Of a stretch of DNA of 18,677 nucleotides, positions 7,801 to 14,814 are shown one piece after another (the first letter of the stretch is position 1; every line of letters begins with the position of its first letter). Under the pieces are notes generated by a model. It was not told where the DNA came from, made no database searches, and worked only from the letters and a program-made list of their open reading frames with translations. The translations under genes were made by a program, and so were the position numbers. This stretch comes from an uncultured Lachnospiraceae bacterium (GTDB lineage Bacteria; Bacillota; Clostridia; Lachnospirales; Lachnospiraceae). Where the stretch lies: the NCBI GenBank assembly GCA_910588125.1, contig CAJUPI010000062.1, positions 1 through 18,677 on the forward strand. The letters run 5' to 3'.

Positions 7801-9576
7801 TTACATTTTTTTGATTTTTTCATAATACATTTTTGCATAGCGGTACATGATTAAAGTATAATCCCCGAATTCTTCGCCCAGAGAGCTTTTATAAACTGCC
7901 CAGAGCGCCCACAAAAAGCCGCCCAGAGCCATATAGCTATATACGATCAGCCGCTCTTCTTTCGTAGCCGGCCGCTTAAAATAGAGCTGCATCAGATGTT
8001 CCACATCATCTTCATTATAATAGGAATAGATAGCACACATCCCCAGATCGATCAGGGGGTCGCACATTCCTGCGTACTCCCAATCAATCAGCCTGACGCT
8101 GCCATCAGGCAGAATGAGAAAATTGTCAACATTACTGTCAATATGAGATAATGTTTTTGGACGCGACAGCTGTTCCAGGTTTTTCCACAATTCCTCCATC
8201 CGCTGCCGGACGGTTTCATAATCTTCAAAACGAGTACCTCCGTGGGACATACAAAGACGTTCATAAAAAAGGATCCGCTCCTGAATATTAAATTCATGTT
8301 CTACGGAAAGCCCGGATTTATGCAAATGGCGCAGAGCTTTCATGCAGGCGGCCATATCATCTTCATTGGCAGAGCAGGCATTACGGCTGTCTTCATAATA
8401 TTCGGCGATCTTGTATCCGGTTCGTCCGTCCAGGTAAATGACTTTTTCTGAGAGATTCAGTGATTGGATTGCCTGGTATACGCGCTCCTCCTCGGAGCGG
8501 TTGATCAAAAGCTCGGTTCCTGGTCCTGGGATACGGCAGATGTAATGGCGGTTTTCTAGTAAAAATAAGAAAGAATTATTGGTCATACCGGATTTCAGGC
8601 AACGGATATCCTGAATCGCGGATTCTGGTTTCTGAAATACTCTGGCGACAAGTTCCAGCGCTTTGTTGTCAGAGCGGGTCTGATATTTCGGATCAAATTT
8701 TCTCAGCTCTTCCAGATTCTCAAATTCATAAACCTGTTCAGAAGATTGCTGATTGATATCCATCTCCAATTCCTGAATATGATTCATCAGGACATGTTCC
8801 CAATACATCTGTTCTGTGCCTGGTGAAGCATAAGCTTCCTCTAAAAGAGGAAGAAACCGTTCTGAGAATTCTCTGGAGAAATAAACAGGGCCATACATGA
8901 CCCAATTGTCATGACCGCCGATGGAAACCCCGGTAATGCGTTTCTTCTTATTATATAGAAGCGTCCATTCGGAGGTATCACCTGCCATATAAACAGAAGA
9001 ATACCATGCTCCAATTTCCCAGGCGTGAAACATATTTTCCCGCAGCCAGTTGTCTGAAGACAGTACATACATGTTGCGGCCATATAAAGCATTCCGGGCA
9101 TGATAAATGGTGGCAAGCGTATTTTTATGAGAATATTCCGGATTATAGAGAAGCGTTACTCCATATTTATCAATCAGATACTCGAATTTTTCTTTTAAAT
9201 ATCCAACCATTATGGTAATGTTCTTAATCCCCACCTGATGAAGCTGGCAAATCTGCCGTTCAATCATGCGCTCTCCGAACACTTCCAGCAATCCCTTTGG
9301 CGTCTCAAAGGTCAATGGTACAAAACGGGAACCAAAGCCGGCAGCGATAATCAACGCACCATCTACCTGAAACGGATCCAGATAACGCTCTCCGGATCCG
9401 GTCAGCTCATAAGTATTGGCAACACTCTTGCCCTGGGCGAGCAGTCTTCTCTGACAACATTCCTTTAATAAGGTATTAATGGTTCCCAGAGAAAGATCCA
9501 GCTTCTGTGATAATTCTCGCTGTGTGCAACAAGGATGTTCTTTGATATAGCGGCAGACCAATCCGATTCGATCCAT
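7801..9576 (-). CDS. HTH - phosphocholine cytidylyltransferase - choline kinase fusion (LicC/LicA-like)
   Basis: This 591-residue protein has three parts. Residues 1-65 resemble a winged-helix DNA-binding domain (TQRELSQKLDLSLGTINTLLKECCQRRLL). Residues about 71-310 are a LicC-like nucleotidyltransferase with AAGFGSRFVPLT and PKGLL. The rest is a LicA/aminoglycoside-kinase-fold choline kinase with HIDSNVDN and LIDWEYAG catalytic motifs. Together they would phosphorylate choline and activate it as CDP-choline for wall or teichoic-acid decoration; another amino alcohol is possible. I chose the ATG at 9576 because AAAGGAG is seven bases upstream. The fused HTH suggests self- or pathway regulation. 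The neighbours carry choline-binding-type repeats, which fits the role. Confidence 0.85.
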   Translation of the reverse strand: MDRIGLVCRYIKEHPCCTQRELSQKLDLSLGTINTLLKECCQRRLLAQGKSVANTYELTGSGERYLDPFQVDGALIIAAGFGSRFVPLTFETPKGLLEVFGERMIERQICQLHQVGIKNITIMVGYLKEKFEYLIDKYGVTLLYNPEYSHKNTLATIYHARNALYGRNMYVLSSDNWLRENMFHAWEIGAWYSSVYMAGDTSEWTLLYNKKKRITGVSIGGHDNWVMYGPVYFSREFSERFLPLLEEAYASPGTEQMYWEHVLMNHIQELEMDINQQSSEQVYEFENLEELRKFDPKYQTRSDNKALELVARVFQKPESAIQDIRCLKSGMTNNSFLFLLENRHYICRIPGPGTELLINRSEEERVYQAIQSLNLSEKVIYLDGRTGYKIAEYYEDSRNACSANEDDMAACMKALRHLHKSGLSVEHEFNIQERILFYERLCMSHGGTRFEDYETVRQRMEELWKNLEQLSRPKTLSHIDSNVDNFLILPDGSVRLIDWEYAGMCDPLIDLGMCAIYSYYNEDDVEHLMQLYFKRPATKEERLIVYSYMALGGFLWALWAVYKSSLGEEFGDYTLIMYRYAKMYYEKIKKM

Positions 9577-9648
9577 ATGATAACTCCTTTCACATGAATG
9601 GATGTTGAGTTTATCCATAGATGTTCAAAATATTAAAAAAAAGAAAAG

Positions 9649-9670
9649 ATGTGAACATTATAACACATCT
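9649..9670 (-). promoter_or_regulatory. extended -10 promoter and palindrome upstream of the LicC/LicA-like gene
   Basis: On the minus strand a TGT precedes TATAAT (9662-9657) with no clear -35, so the extended -10 would carry recognition. A GATGTG/CACATC inverted repeat (9649-9654 and 9665-9670) brackets this box symmetrically. That makes it a candidate operator, perhaps for the fused HTH domain. The leader to the ATG would be about 75 nt. Confidence 0.4.
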
Positions 9671-9890
9671 TGCCTCGAAAACCCAGTCCAGACAGAGATT
9701 GTATGAATATTAATACAATTTTTGCAAAAAATTTGCTTCTTGTAATATTTTCGTAAGAAAACGCTTAGGGTTTTGTTATAGCATTTATCGAAAAAGTGTA
9801 TTATACTGTCAGTGTGATGGAGAGATGGTAACTCCCGACAGGATATCAGCAGTTATACATAATTTCAAAAAGTTGAAAAAATGCAAAATA
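9671..9890. other. AT-rich divergent intergenic region
   Basis: There is no gene between the LicC/LicA-like gene and cbpA. The stretch holds an ATTGTAT/ATACAAT inverted repeat (9698-9719). On the plus strand it holds TTGTTA and TATTAT boxes spaced 20 bp apart (9773-9804), a poor promoter match. On the minus strand it holds an AGTATAATAC string (about 9798-9807) matching the -10 context of cbpA. It forms the fixed left flank of the proposed invertible segment. Confidence 0.35.
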
Positions 9891-9918
9891 ACTATTGATA
9901 ATTCTTATTATAGGAAGT
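9891..9918 (-). promoter_or_regulatory. 28-bp Xer/dif-like recombination site, left copy
   Basis: The plus strand reads arm ACTATTGATAAT (9891-9902), centre TCTT, arm ATTATAGGAAGT (9907-9918). The arms are imperfect inverted repeats of pattern ACTnnnnATAAT. On the minus strand the first half, ACTTCCTATAA, differs by one base from the matching half of Bacillus subtilis dif as I recall it, and the 28-bp 11-6-11 layout is the same. An inverted counterpart lies at 14656-14683. The site lies across the cbpA promoter. Confidence 0.65.
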
Positions 9919-9923
9919 ATAAT
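9895..9923 (+). promoter_or_regulatory. sigma-A promoter of cbpA, split by the recombination site
   Basis: TTGATA (9895-9900), a 17-bp spacer and a perfect TATAAT (9918-9923) form a strong promoter. The -35 lies in the outer arm of the 28-bp site and the -10 starts at the last base of the inner arm. A crossover in the site centre would therefore leave the -35 behind and bring in another -10 at the same spacing. Confidence 0.8.
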
Positions 9924-9987
9924 ACCATCGAGTTGTAAATAAAGCAATTTCAGGAATTTCAAAAAGGAAAAGGAGAGTGCATTCATT

Positions 9988-11697
9988 ATGAGAAAGCAGA
10001 CAAAAGTAGTTGCAGTCGCATCTGCAGCAGCCCTGCTTGCCATCGGCGCTTCCATGACTTCCTTCGCAGCTACCGGCTGGGTGGAAGAGGATGGAACCTG
10101 GTATTTCTATGACAAGGATGGCAACAGAGTAGAGGACGCATGGAAGAAATCCGGCGATAACTGGTATTGGTTAGACAGCGAAGAGGGCGGAGCAATGGCC
10201 ATCGATAAGCTGATTGATGACGACAACAATACCTACTACGTAGATTCCAACGGCGTCATGGTTCGCAATACCTGGGTAAAGGTAGTGAACGAGGACCAGG
10301 ATGACGACGAGGATCCGGCTGAGTACAACTACTACTATATGCAGTCCAACGGTAAGGCTTACAAGGCCAGCGACAACACCACTTCCACCAGATTCAAAAC
10401 CATCGACGGCAAGAGATATGCCTTCGACGAGGATGGTAAGATGCTGTATGGTTGGGTAAACGGCGACGCTGAGAGACTGACCGACGAGGATGACTGGGCT
10501 CAGGTAAATCCGGAGATTTATTATCTGGGTGCTTGGGATGACGGTGCTATGAAGACCGGCTGGCAGAAAATCACAGTTCATGACGAAGATGAAGATGACG
10601 ACATGGACTACTGGTTCTGGTTCAAGTCCAATGGTAAGAGATTCTACAACGATGAGAAAAAAACCAAGGACAAAAATGTAAAAGACAAAAAGATCAATGG
10701 CAGAAAGTATGGCTTTGATGATCGTGGCGTAATGGTATACGAGTGGATGATCGCAACCCCGAATACTACCAACACAGCATCCGCATCGAGCTGGCAGTAT
10801 TTCAACAGCCCGGAGGATGGCGCCCGTGTAACCAAGGGCTGGTTCAAGGTAGTAGCTCCGAACGAGGACAACACCTTCAACAGCGAGACCTACGGCGGTT
10901 CCTTCGCAGCTACCCATGCTGATGACGAGGAAGAGCACTGGTACTATGCAGATGGCGACGGCAAGCTGTACAGCGGCGCTATCAAGAAGATCAAAGGTAA
11001 ATATTATGCCTTCCGTCCGGATGACGGCGATAAGGGTGCTGCAATGCTGAGCGGTCTGGTACTGATGGCAGTAGACAGCCAGGGTAACATTACCGAGATC
11101 CAGGATGACGGCGTAGATTCTGACGAGCTGTCCGATATCTTAGACGGAACCACTGCTGTAAACGATGGCTGCAGCCTGTACTACTTCGGAAATGACGAAG
11201 ACAGTGACGGCGCAATGAAGACCGGCAACACCACCGTAACTCTGGATGGCGATACCTACAACTTCATGTTCAGCAAGACTGGCGGAGCAGAGGGCAAAGG
11301 TAGAGGTCTGCATGGTATCTATGACGAGAAGTCCATCTATATGTATGGTTGCAAGCTGAAAGCTGGCAGCGATGACAAGTACATTGTTGCTTATGCTGAC
11401 AAGGATACCGGTTCTGATGATGCTCAGGTAGTTAAGTATGACAGCAAGGATATCCGTAATGCAGCATATGGTGGTTTGACAGAGACTGAGAGCGTCAACA
11501 AAGACGGCGATACCGTAAGAGGTATCAGAGGCTTCAGCAGCAACTGCTATCTGCTGAACACCAGCGGTACTATCGTAAAGAATAAGACCGCAGCCAGAGA
11601 TGGTGATGACTGGTACTTCTATGTTGATGACAAGCAGGTTGTACAGTACACCAACAACAAGAGCTTGAAGCAGACTGTCTTCGACAACTGGAAATAA
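9988..11697 (+). CDS. cell-wall-binding repeat surface protein, variant A (cbpA)
   Basis: This 569-residue secreted protein has a signal peptide with cleavage near SFA-AT (27). Choline-binding-type repeats follow throughout (GWVEEDGTWYFYDKDG, GWQKI, WYYADGDG), with many Asp-rich insertions. No enzyme motif is visible. It ends in a diverged C-terminal region (from about residue 355) finishing VFDNWK. Codon choice is strongly biased (GGC, AAC, ATC, GTA, CTG), suggesting an abundant protein. AGGAG lies about ten bases before the ATG. An inverted paralogue at 12874-14586 is identical over 9916-10451 and 10591-11050, promoter -10 and leader included. It appears to be the variant currently joined to the good -35. 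The name cbpA is only a working label. Confidence 0.88.
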   Translation: MRKQTKVVAVASAAALLAIGASMTSFAATGWVEEDGTWYFYDKDGNRVEDAWKKSGDNWYWLDSEEGGAMAIDKLIDDDNNTYYVDSNGVMVRNTWVKVVNEDQDDDEDPAEYNYYYMQSNGKAYKASDNTTSTRFKTIDGKRYAFDEDGKMLYGWVNGDAERLTDEDDWAQVNPEIYYLGAWDDGAMKTGWQKITVHDEDEDDDMDYWFWFKSNGKRFYNDEKKTKDKNVKDKKINGRKYGFDDRGVMVYEWMIATPNTTNTASASSWQYFNSPEDGARVTKGWFKVVAPNEDNTFNSETYGGSFAATHADDEEEHWYYADGDGKLYSGAIKKIKGKYYAFRPDDGDKGAAMLSGLVLMAVDSQGNITEIQDDGVDSDELSDILDGTTAVNDGCSLYYFGNDEDSDGAMKTGNTTVTLDGDTYNFMFSKTGGAEGKGRGLHGIYDEKSIYMYGCKLKAGSDDKYIVAYADKDTGSDDAQVVKYDSKDIRNAAYGGLTETESVNKDGDTVRGIRGFSSNCYLLNTSGTIVKNKTAARDGDDWYFYVDDKQVVQYTNNKSLKQTVFDNWK

Positions 11698-11724
11698 GAC
11701 AGGCGAATGAGCTGAATATCAGAA

Positions 11725-11754
11725 AGCCCCGTGATTTTCACGGGGTTTTCTTTT
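11725..11754 (+). terminator. terminator of cbpA
   Basis: CCCCGTGA pairs with TCACGGGG (11727-11734 and 11738-11745) around a TTT loop, followed by a T-rich run TTTTCTTTT. It should insulate the recombinase gene from cbpA transcription. Confidence 0.85.
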
Positions 11755-11828
11755 GTGCGTAAATGACGGTAGGGAAGCCTTTCTTCTGTTTGTAATCCAT
11801 TATTGGCAACTCCTTTTTATCCTGTCTG

Positions 11829-11883
11829 ATTGTATAATAAAAGGACGATACAATGCCCGTATGTTTTTGGCAGATATTGTATC
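11829..11883 (+). promoter_or_regulatory. recombinase promoter region with ATTGTAT repeats
   Basis: A perfect TATAAT (11833-11838) lies 80 bp before the recombinase ATG, without a good -35. ATTGTAT occurs at 11829-11835 and 11876-11882, and its complement ATACAAT at 11848-11854. The last two form an 8-bp stem (GATACAAT/ATTGTATC). They may be operator half-sites overlapping the -10 and the early leader, or an RNA hairpin limiting recombinase output. Confidence 0.4.
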
Positions 11884-11918
11884 AATTATTCAAATCTAAG
11901 ATGCAAAGGAGAAAAGCT

Positions 11919-12722
11919 ATGAATGAAACATTTGAAGAGTACTTAAGAGATCAGAACCTGTCGCAAAACACTATCATATCTTATTTGTTTACCGTTAAAC
12001 AATATTATAGCTTATATGGCAGTGTTAAACGCAAAAATCTTCGGGATTACAAAATGTATTTGATTGAGCATTACAAACCTCAAACCGTAAATCTTCGAAT
12101 TCGGGCAATCAATTGTTTTCTGGAAAGTATCCAAAAAGAAAAATGGAAGCTGACTTCCGTAAAAGTTCAACAGAAACCGTTTTTAGAAAATGTTATCAGC
12201 GAGGCAGATTATCTGTATTTTAAAAACCGGTTGAAACAAGACAATGAAATGGACTGGTATTTTGTTGTGCGTTTTCTGGCGGCAACGGGTGCGCGTGTCA
12301 GCGAATTGGTACAAATTAAGTGCGAACACGTGGAAATGGGCTATTTGGATTTATATTCAAAAGGAGGAAAGCTGCGCAGAATTTACATACCCTCTTCTTT
12401 GAAAAAAGAGGCGCTGGCATGGCTGGCAGAAAATAACCGGCACAGTGGATTTATATTCTTGAATAAATATGGAGAGCGGATTTCTCCCAGAGGAATCGCC
12501 GGACAATTAAAGCATTTTGCCATACGATATGGCCTGGATCCGGCAGTCGTCTATCCCCATTCATTTCGCCATCGCTTTGCCAAAAGCTTTTTGAGCCGTT
12601 ATAATGATATTGCTATGCTGGCGGATCTGATGGGACATGAAAGCATTGAAACCACTCGCATATATCTTAGAAAAACCAGTACCGAGCAGCAAAATATCAT
12701 TAACCAGGTTGTTGATTGGTGA
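11919..12722 (+). CDS. tyrosine recombinase, proposed DNA invertase of the flanking genes
   Basis: This 267-residue protein has an N-terminal SAM-like core-binding domain (about 1-85, FEEYLRDQNLSQNTIISYL). A C-terminal phage-integrase/Xer catalytic domain follows. The full catalytic set is visible: Arg126 (ATGARVSEL), Lys148 or Lys151 (SKGGKLRR), His214 and Arg217 (HSFR), His240 (LMGHES) and the nucleophile Tyr249 (TTRIYL). The ATG at 11919 has AAAGGAG upstream; an in-frame ATG at 11853 lacks one. It is small for a phage integrase and lacks an arm-binding domain, which fits simple 28-bp core sites. It lies exactly between two inverted paralogues, each preceded by such a site, so inversion is the likely job. 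Its codon use is AT-rich, unlike the flanking genes. Confidence 0.9.
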   Translation: MNETFEEYLRDQNLSQNTIISYLFTVKQYYSLYGSVKRKNLRDYKMYLIEHYKPQTVNLRIRAINCFLESIQKEKWKLTSVKVQQKPFLENVISEADYLYFKNRLKQDNEMDWYFVVRFLAATGARVSELVQIKCEHVEMGYLDLYSKGGKLRRIYIPSSLKKEALAWLAENNRHSGFIFLNKYGERISPRGIAGQLKHFAIRYGLDPAVVYPHSFRHRFAKSFLSRYNDIAMLADLMGHESIETTRIYLRKTSTEQQNIINQVVDW

Positions 12723-12770
12723 GGAAGGGCATCAAATCTGATCCAGATATAATTTATTTTATCATGAATT

Positions 12771-12794
12771 ACGGACTCTTCGGAGTCCGTTTTT
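12771..12794 (+). terminator. terminator of the recombinase gene
   Basis: ACGGACTC and GAGTCCGT pair around a stable TTCG tetraloop and are followed by TTTT. Confidence 0.8.
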
Positions 12795-12800
12795 AGGTAT

Positions 12801-12856
12801 AAAAAGGAGCGTTGCTCCATAGGTGATTACTCACCTATTTTGCAACGCCTCCTTTT
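12801..12856 (-). terminator. terminator of cbpB (bidirectional hairpin)
   Basis: A long stem pairs AAAAGGAGCGTTGC with GCAACGCCTCCTTTT, and ATAGGTGA with TCACCTAT, around a 4-base loop. T runs occur on both strands, so it can end cbpB transcription and back up the recombinase terminator. It contains the GTTGCAAAATA string shared with other hairpins in the window. Confidence 0.75.
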
Positions 12857-12873
12857 GGATAAGCTGTTTTATT

Positions 12874-14586
12874 TTATTTCCAATTTTCAAACTTAGTATT
12901 CTTCAGGTTTTTATTGTTGGTGTACTGCACAATATGCTTGTCATCAACATAGAAGTACCAGTCGTCACCATCTCTGGCTGCGGTCTTATTCCTTACGATA
13001 GTACCGCTGGTATTCAGCAGATAGCATTCGTTCTCGAAGCCTGTGATACCTCTTACGATCTCGCCTTCTTTGTTGCTGCCCTCGGACTTAGTCAGACCAT
13101 ATTCTCCATTACGTATCTTCTGACTGTCGTATTTGATTACAGTAGCTTTATCAGCACCGGTATCCTCGTCAGCATAAGCAACAATATATTTGTCATCACT
13201 GCCAGCTTTCAGTTTGCAACCATACATATAGATGGACTTTTTATCATAGACGCCATGCAGACCTTTACCTTTGCCTTCTGCTCCGCCGGTCTTGCTGAAC
13301 ATGAAGTTATAGGTATCGCCATCCAGAGTTACAGTGGTGTTGCCGGTCTTCATTGCACCGTCGCTGTCTTCATCGTTTCCGAAGTAGTACAGGCTGAAGC
13401 CATCCTCTACAGCAGTGGTTCCATCTAAGATATCGGACAGATCGTCAGAATCTACGCTGTCATCTGCAATCTCATCAATGGTTCCATCACTTAGCACTTT
13501 CATCAGTACCAGGCCATTCAGCATTGCAGCACCCTTATCGCCGTCATCCGGACGGAAGGCATAATATTTACCTTTGATCTTCTTGATAGCGCCGCTGTAC
13601 AGCTTGCCGTCGCCATCTGCATAGTACCAGTGCTCTTCCTCGTCATCAGCATGGGTAGCTGCGAAGGAACCGCCGTAGGTCTCGCTGTTGAAGGTGTTGT
13701 CCTCGTTCGGAGCTACTACCTTGAACCAGCCCTTGGTTACACGGGCGCCATCCTCCGGGCTGTTGAAATACTGCCAGCTCGATGCGGATGCTGTGTTGGT
13801 AGTATTCGGGGTTGCGATCATCCACTCGTATACCATTACGCCACGATCATCAAAGCCATACTTTCTGCCATTGATCTTTTTGTCTTTTACATTTTTGTCC
13901 TTGGTTTTTTTCTCATCGTTGTAGAATCTCTTACCATTGGACTTGAACCAGAACCAGTAGTCCATGTCGTCATCTTCCTTGTCGTCATGAACCGTGATTT
14001 TCTGCCAACCGGTCTTCATAGCACCGTCGTCCCAGGCACCCAGATAATAAGTTTCTGGATTTGCATCTGTATCTGCCCAACCGTCCTCGTCGGTCAGTCT
14101 CTCAGCTTCGCCGTTTACCCAGCCATACAGCATCTTACCATCCTCGTCGAAGGCATATCTCTTGCCGTCGATGGTTTTGAATCTGGTGGAAGTGGTGTTG
14201 TCGCTGGCCTTGTAAGCCTTACCGTTGGACTGCATATAGTAGTAGTTGTACTCAGCCGGATCCTCGTCGTCATCCTGGTCCTCGTTCACTACCTTTACCC
14301 AGGTATTGCGAACCATGACGCCGTTGGAATCTACGTAGTAGGTATTGTTGTCGTCATCAATCAGCTTATCGATGGCCATTGCTCCGCCCTCTTCGCTGTC
14401 TAACCAATACCAGTTATCGCCGGATTTCTTCCATGCGTCCTCTACTCTGTTGCCATCCTTGTCATAGAAATACCAGGTTCCATCCTCTTCCACCCAGCCG
14501 GTAGCTGCGAAGGAAGTCATGGAAGCGCCGATGGCAAGCAGGGCTGCTGCAGATGCGACTGCAACTACTTTTGTCTGCTTTCTCAT
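12874..14586 (-). CDS. cell-wall-binding repeat surface protein, variant B (cbpB)
   Basis: This 570-residue inverted paralogue of cbpA has the same signal peptide, repeats and Asp-rich insertions. By eye the first 159 residues are identical to variant A. A short stretch around 160-200 differs (GEAERLTDEDGWADTDANPE versus GDAERLTDEDDWAQVNPE). Residues of about 203-355 are identical again, and the C-terminal third carries most substitutions, ending KFENWK. The nucleotide identity includes synonymous positions in the two conserved blocks. Leader, ribosome site and TATAAT are the same as for cbpA, but the -35 position reads TCTATA, so it is predicted to be silent or weak in this orientation. The reading frame is intact, which argues for a functional alternative rather than a decaying duplicate. 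Confidence 0.87.
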   Translation of the reverse strand: MRKQTKVVAVASAAALLAIGASMTSFAATGWVEEDGTWYFYDKDGNRVEDAWKKSGDNWYWLDSEEGGAMAIDKLIDDDNNTYYVDSNGVMVRNTWVKVVNEDQDDDEDPAEYNYYYMQSNGKAYKASDNTTSTRFKTIDGKRYAFDEDGKMLYGWVNGEAERLTDEDGWADTDANPETYYLGAWDDGAMKTGWQKITVHDDKEDDDMDYWFWFKSNGKRFYNDEKKTKDKNVKDKKINGRKYGFDDRGVMVYEWMIATPNTTNTASASSWQYFNSPEDGARVTKGWFKVVAPNEDNTFNSETYGGSFAATHADDEEEHWYYADGDGKLYSGAIKKIKGKYYAFRPDDGDKGAAMLNGLVLMKVLSDGTIDEIADDSVDSDDLSDILDGTTAVEDGFSLYYFGNDEDSDGAMKTGNTTVTLDGDTYNFMFSKTGGAEGKGKGLHGVYDKKSIYMYGCKLKAGSDDKYIVAYADEDTGADKATVIKYDSQKIRNGEYGLTKSEGSNKEGEIVRGITGFENECYLLNTSGTIVRNKTAARDGDDWYFYVDDKHIVQYTNNKNLKNTKFENWK

Positions 14587-14644
14587 AATGAATGCACTCT
14601 CCTTTTCCTTTTTGAAATTCCTGAAATTGCTTTATTTACAACTC

Positions 14645-14679
14645 GATGGTATTATACTGCCGATAATAAGAATTATAGA
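14645..14679 (-). promoter_or_regulatory. incomplete promoter of cbpB (TATAAT without a good -35)
   Basis: On the minus strand the TATAAT and surrounding bases match the cbpA promoter. The hexamer 17 bp upstream is TCTATA, matching only three of six consensus positions, against five for TTGATA on the left side. The differing bases lie in the outer half of the 28-bp site and would stay in place during inversion. Confidence 0.65.
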
Positions 14680-14683
14680 TAGT
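14656..14683 (+). promoter_or_regulatory. 28-bp Xer/dif-like recombination site, right copy
   Basis: The plus strand reads arm ACTGCCGATAAT (14656-14667), centre AAGA, arm ATTATAGATAGT (14672-14683). The central bases, including the asymmetric TAAGAA, are identical to the minus-strand reading of 9891-9918. The two sites are therefore true inverted repeats and their recombination would invert the DNA between them. The other arm positions vary, as expected of recombinase half-sites rather than simple duplication. Confidence 0.65.
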
Positions 14684-14744
14684 AGATTAACGGTATCTGA
14701 GAACAGGAAATTTCACGGTTTTACAGGCAAGCTGTGAATATTTA

Positions 14745-14774
14745 TTGCAACCAGTTATCAGTATATGATATAAT
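14745..14774 (+). promoter_or_regulatory. sigma-A promoter of the O-antigen-ligase-like gene
   Basis: TTGCAA (14745-14750) and a perfect TATAAT (14769-14774) are 18 bp apart, with TGA giving an extended -10. It diverges from cbpB. Confidence 0.7.
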
Positions 14775-14814
14775 ACCAAAAATATAGGAGTGTAAGTGAA
14801 CGGAGGTAGAAGCG

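Noticed and set aside
9773..9804. Second plus-strand promoter for cbpA (TTGTTA and TATTAT)
   Set aside because: The 20-bp spacing is too long and the boxes are poor compared with TTGATA-17-TATAAT at 9895.
10171..10938. Long open frames antisense to both cbp genes (also 13630-14403)
   Set aside because: They are exact shadows produced by the biased codon use of the repeat genes, lack ribosome sites, and appear in both copies only because the DNA is duplicated.
11793..11815. Third recombination site near ATTATTGGCAACT before the recombinase
   Set aside because: The spacing is one base off and no matching left arm or centre is present.
11853..11918. Upstream ATG for the tyrosine recombinase
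   Set aside because: It has no ribosome site and would put the inverted repeat inside the gene; the ATG at 11919 has AAAGGAG.
9891..14683. Composite transposon or integrative element bounded by the inverted cbp genes
   Set aside because: There is no transposase, target duplication or cargo; the recombinase is a small Xer-like enzyme, and the repeats are functional genes with matching sites.
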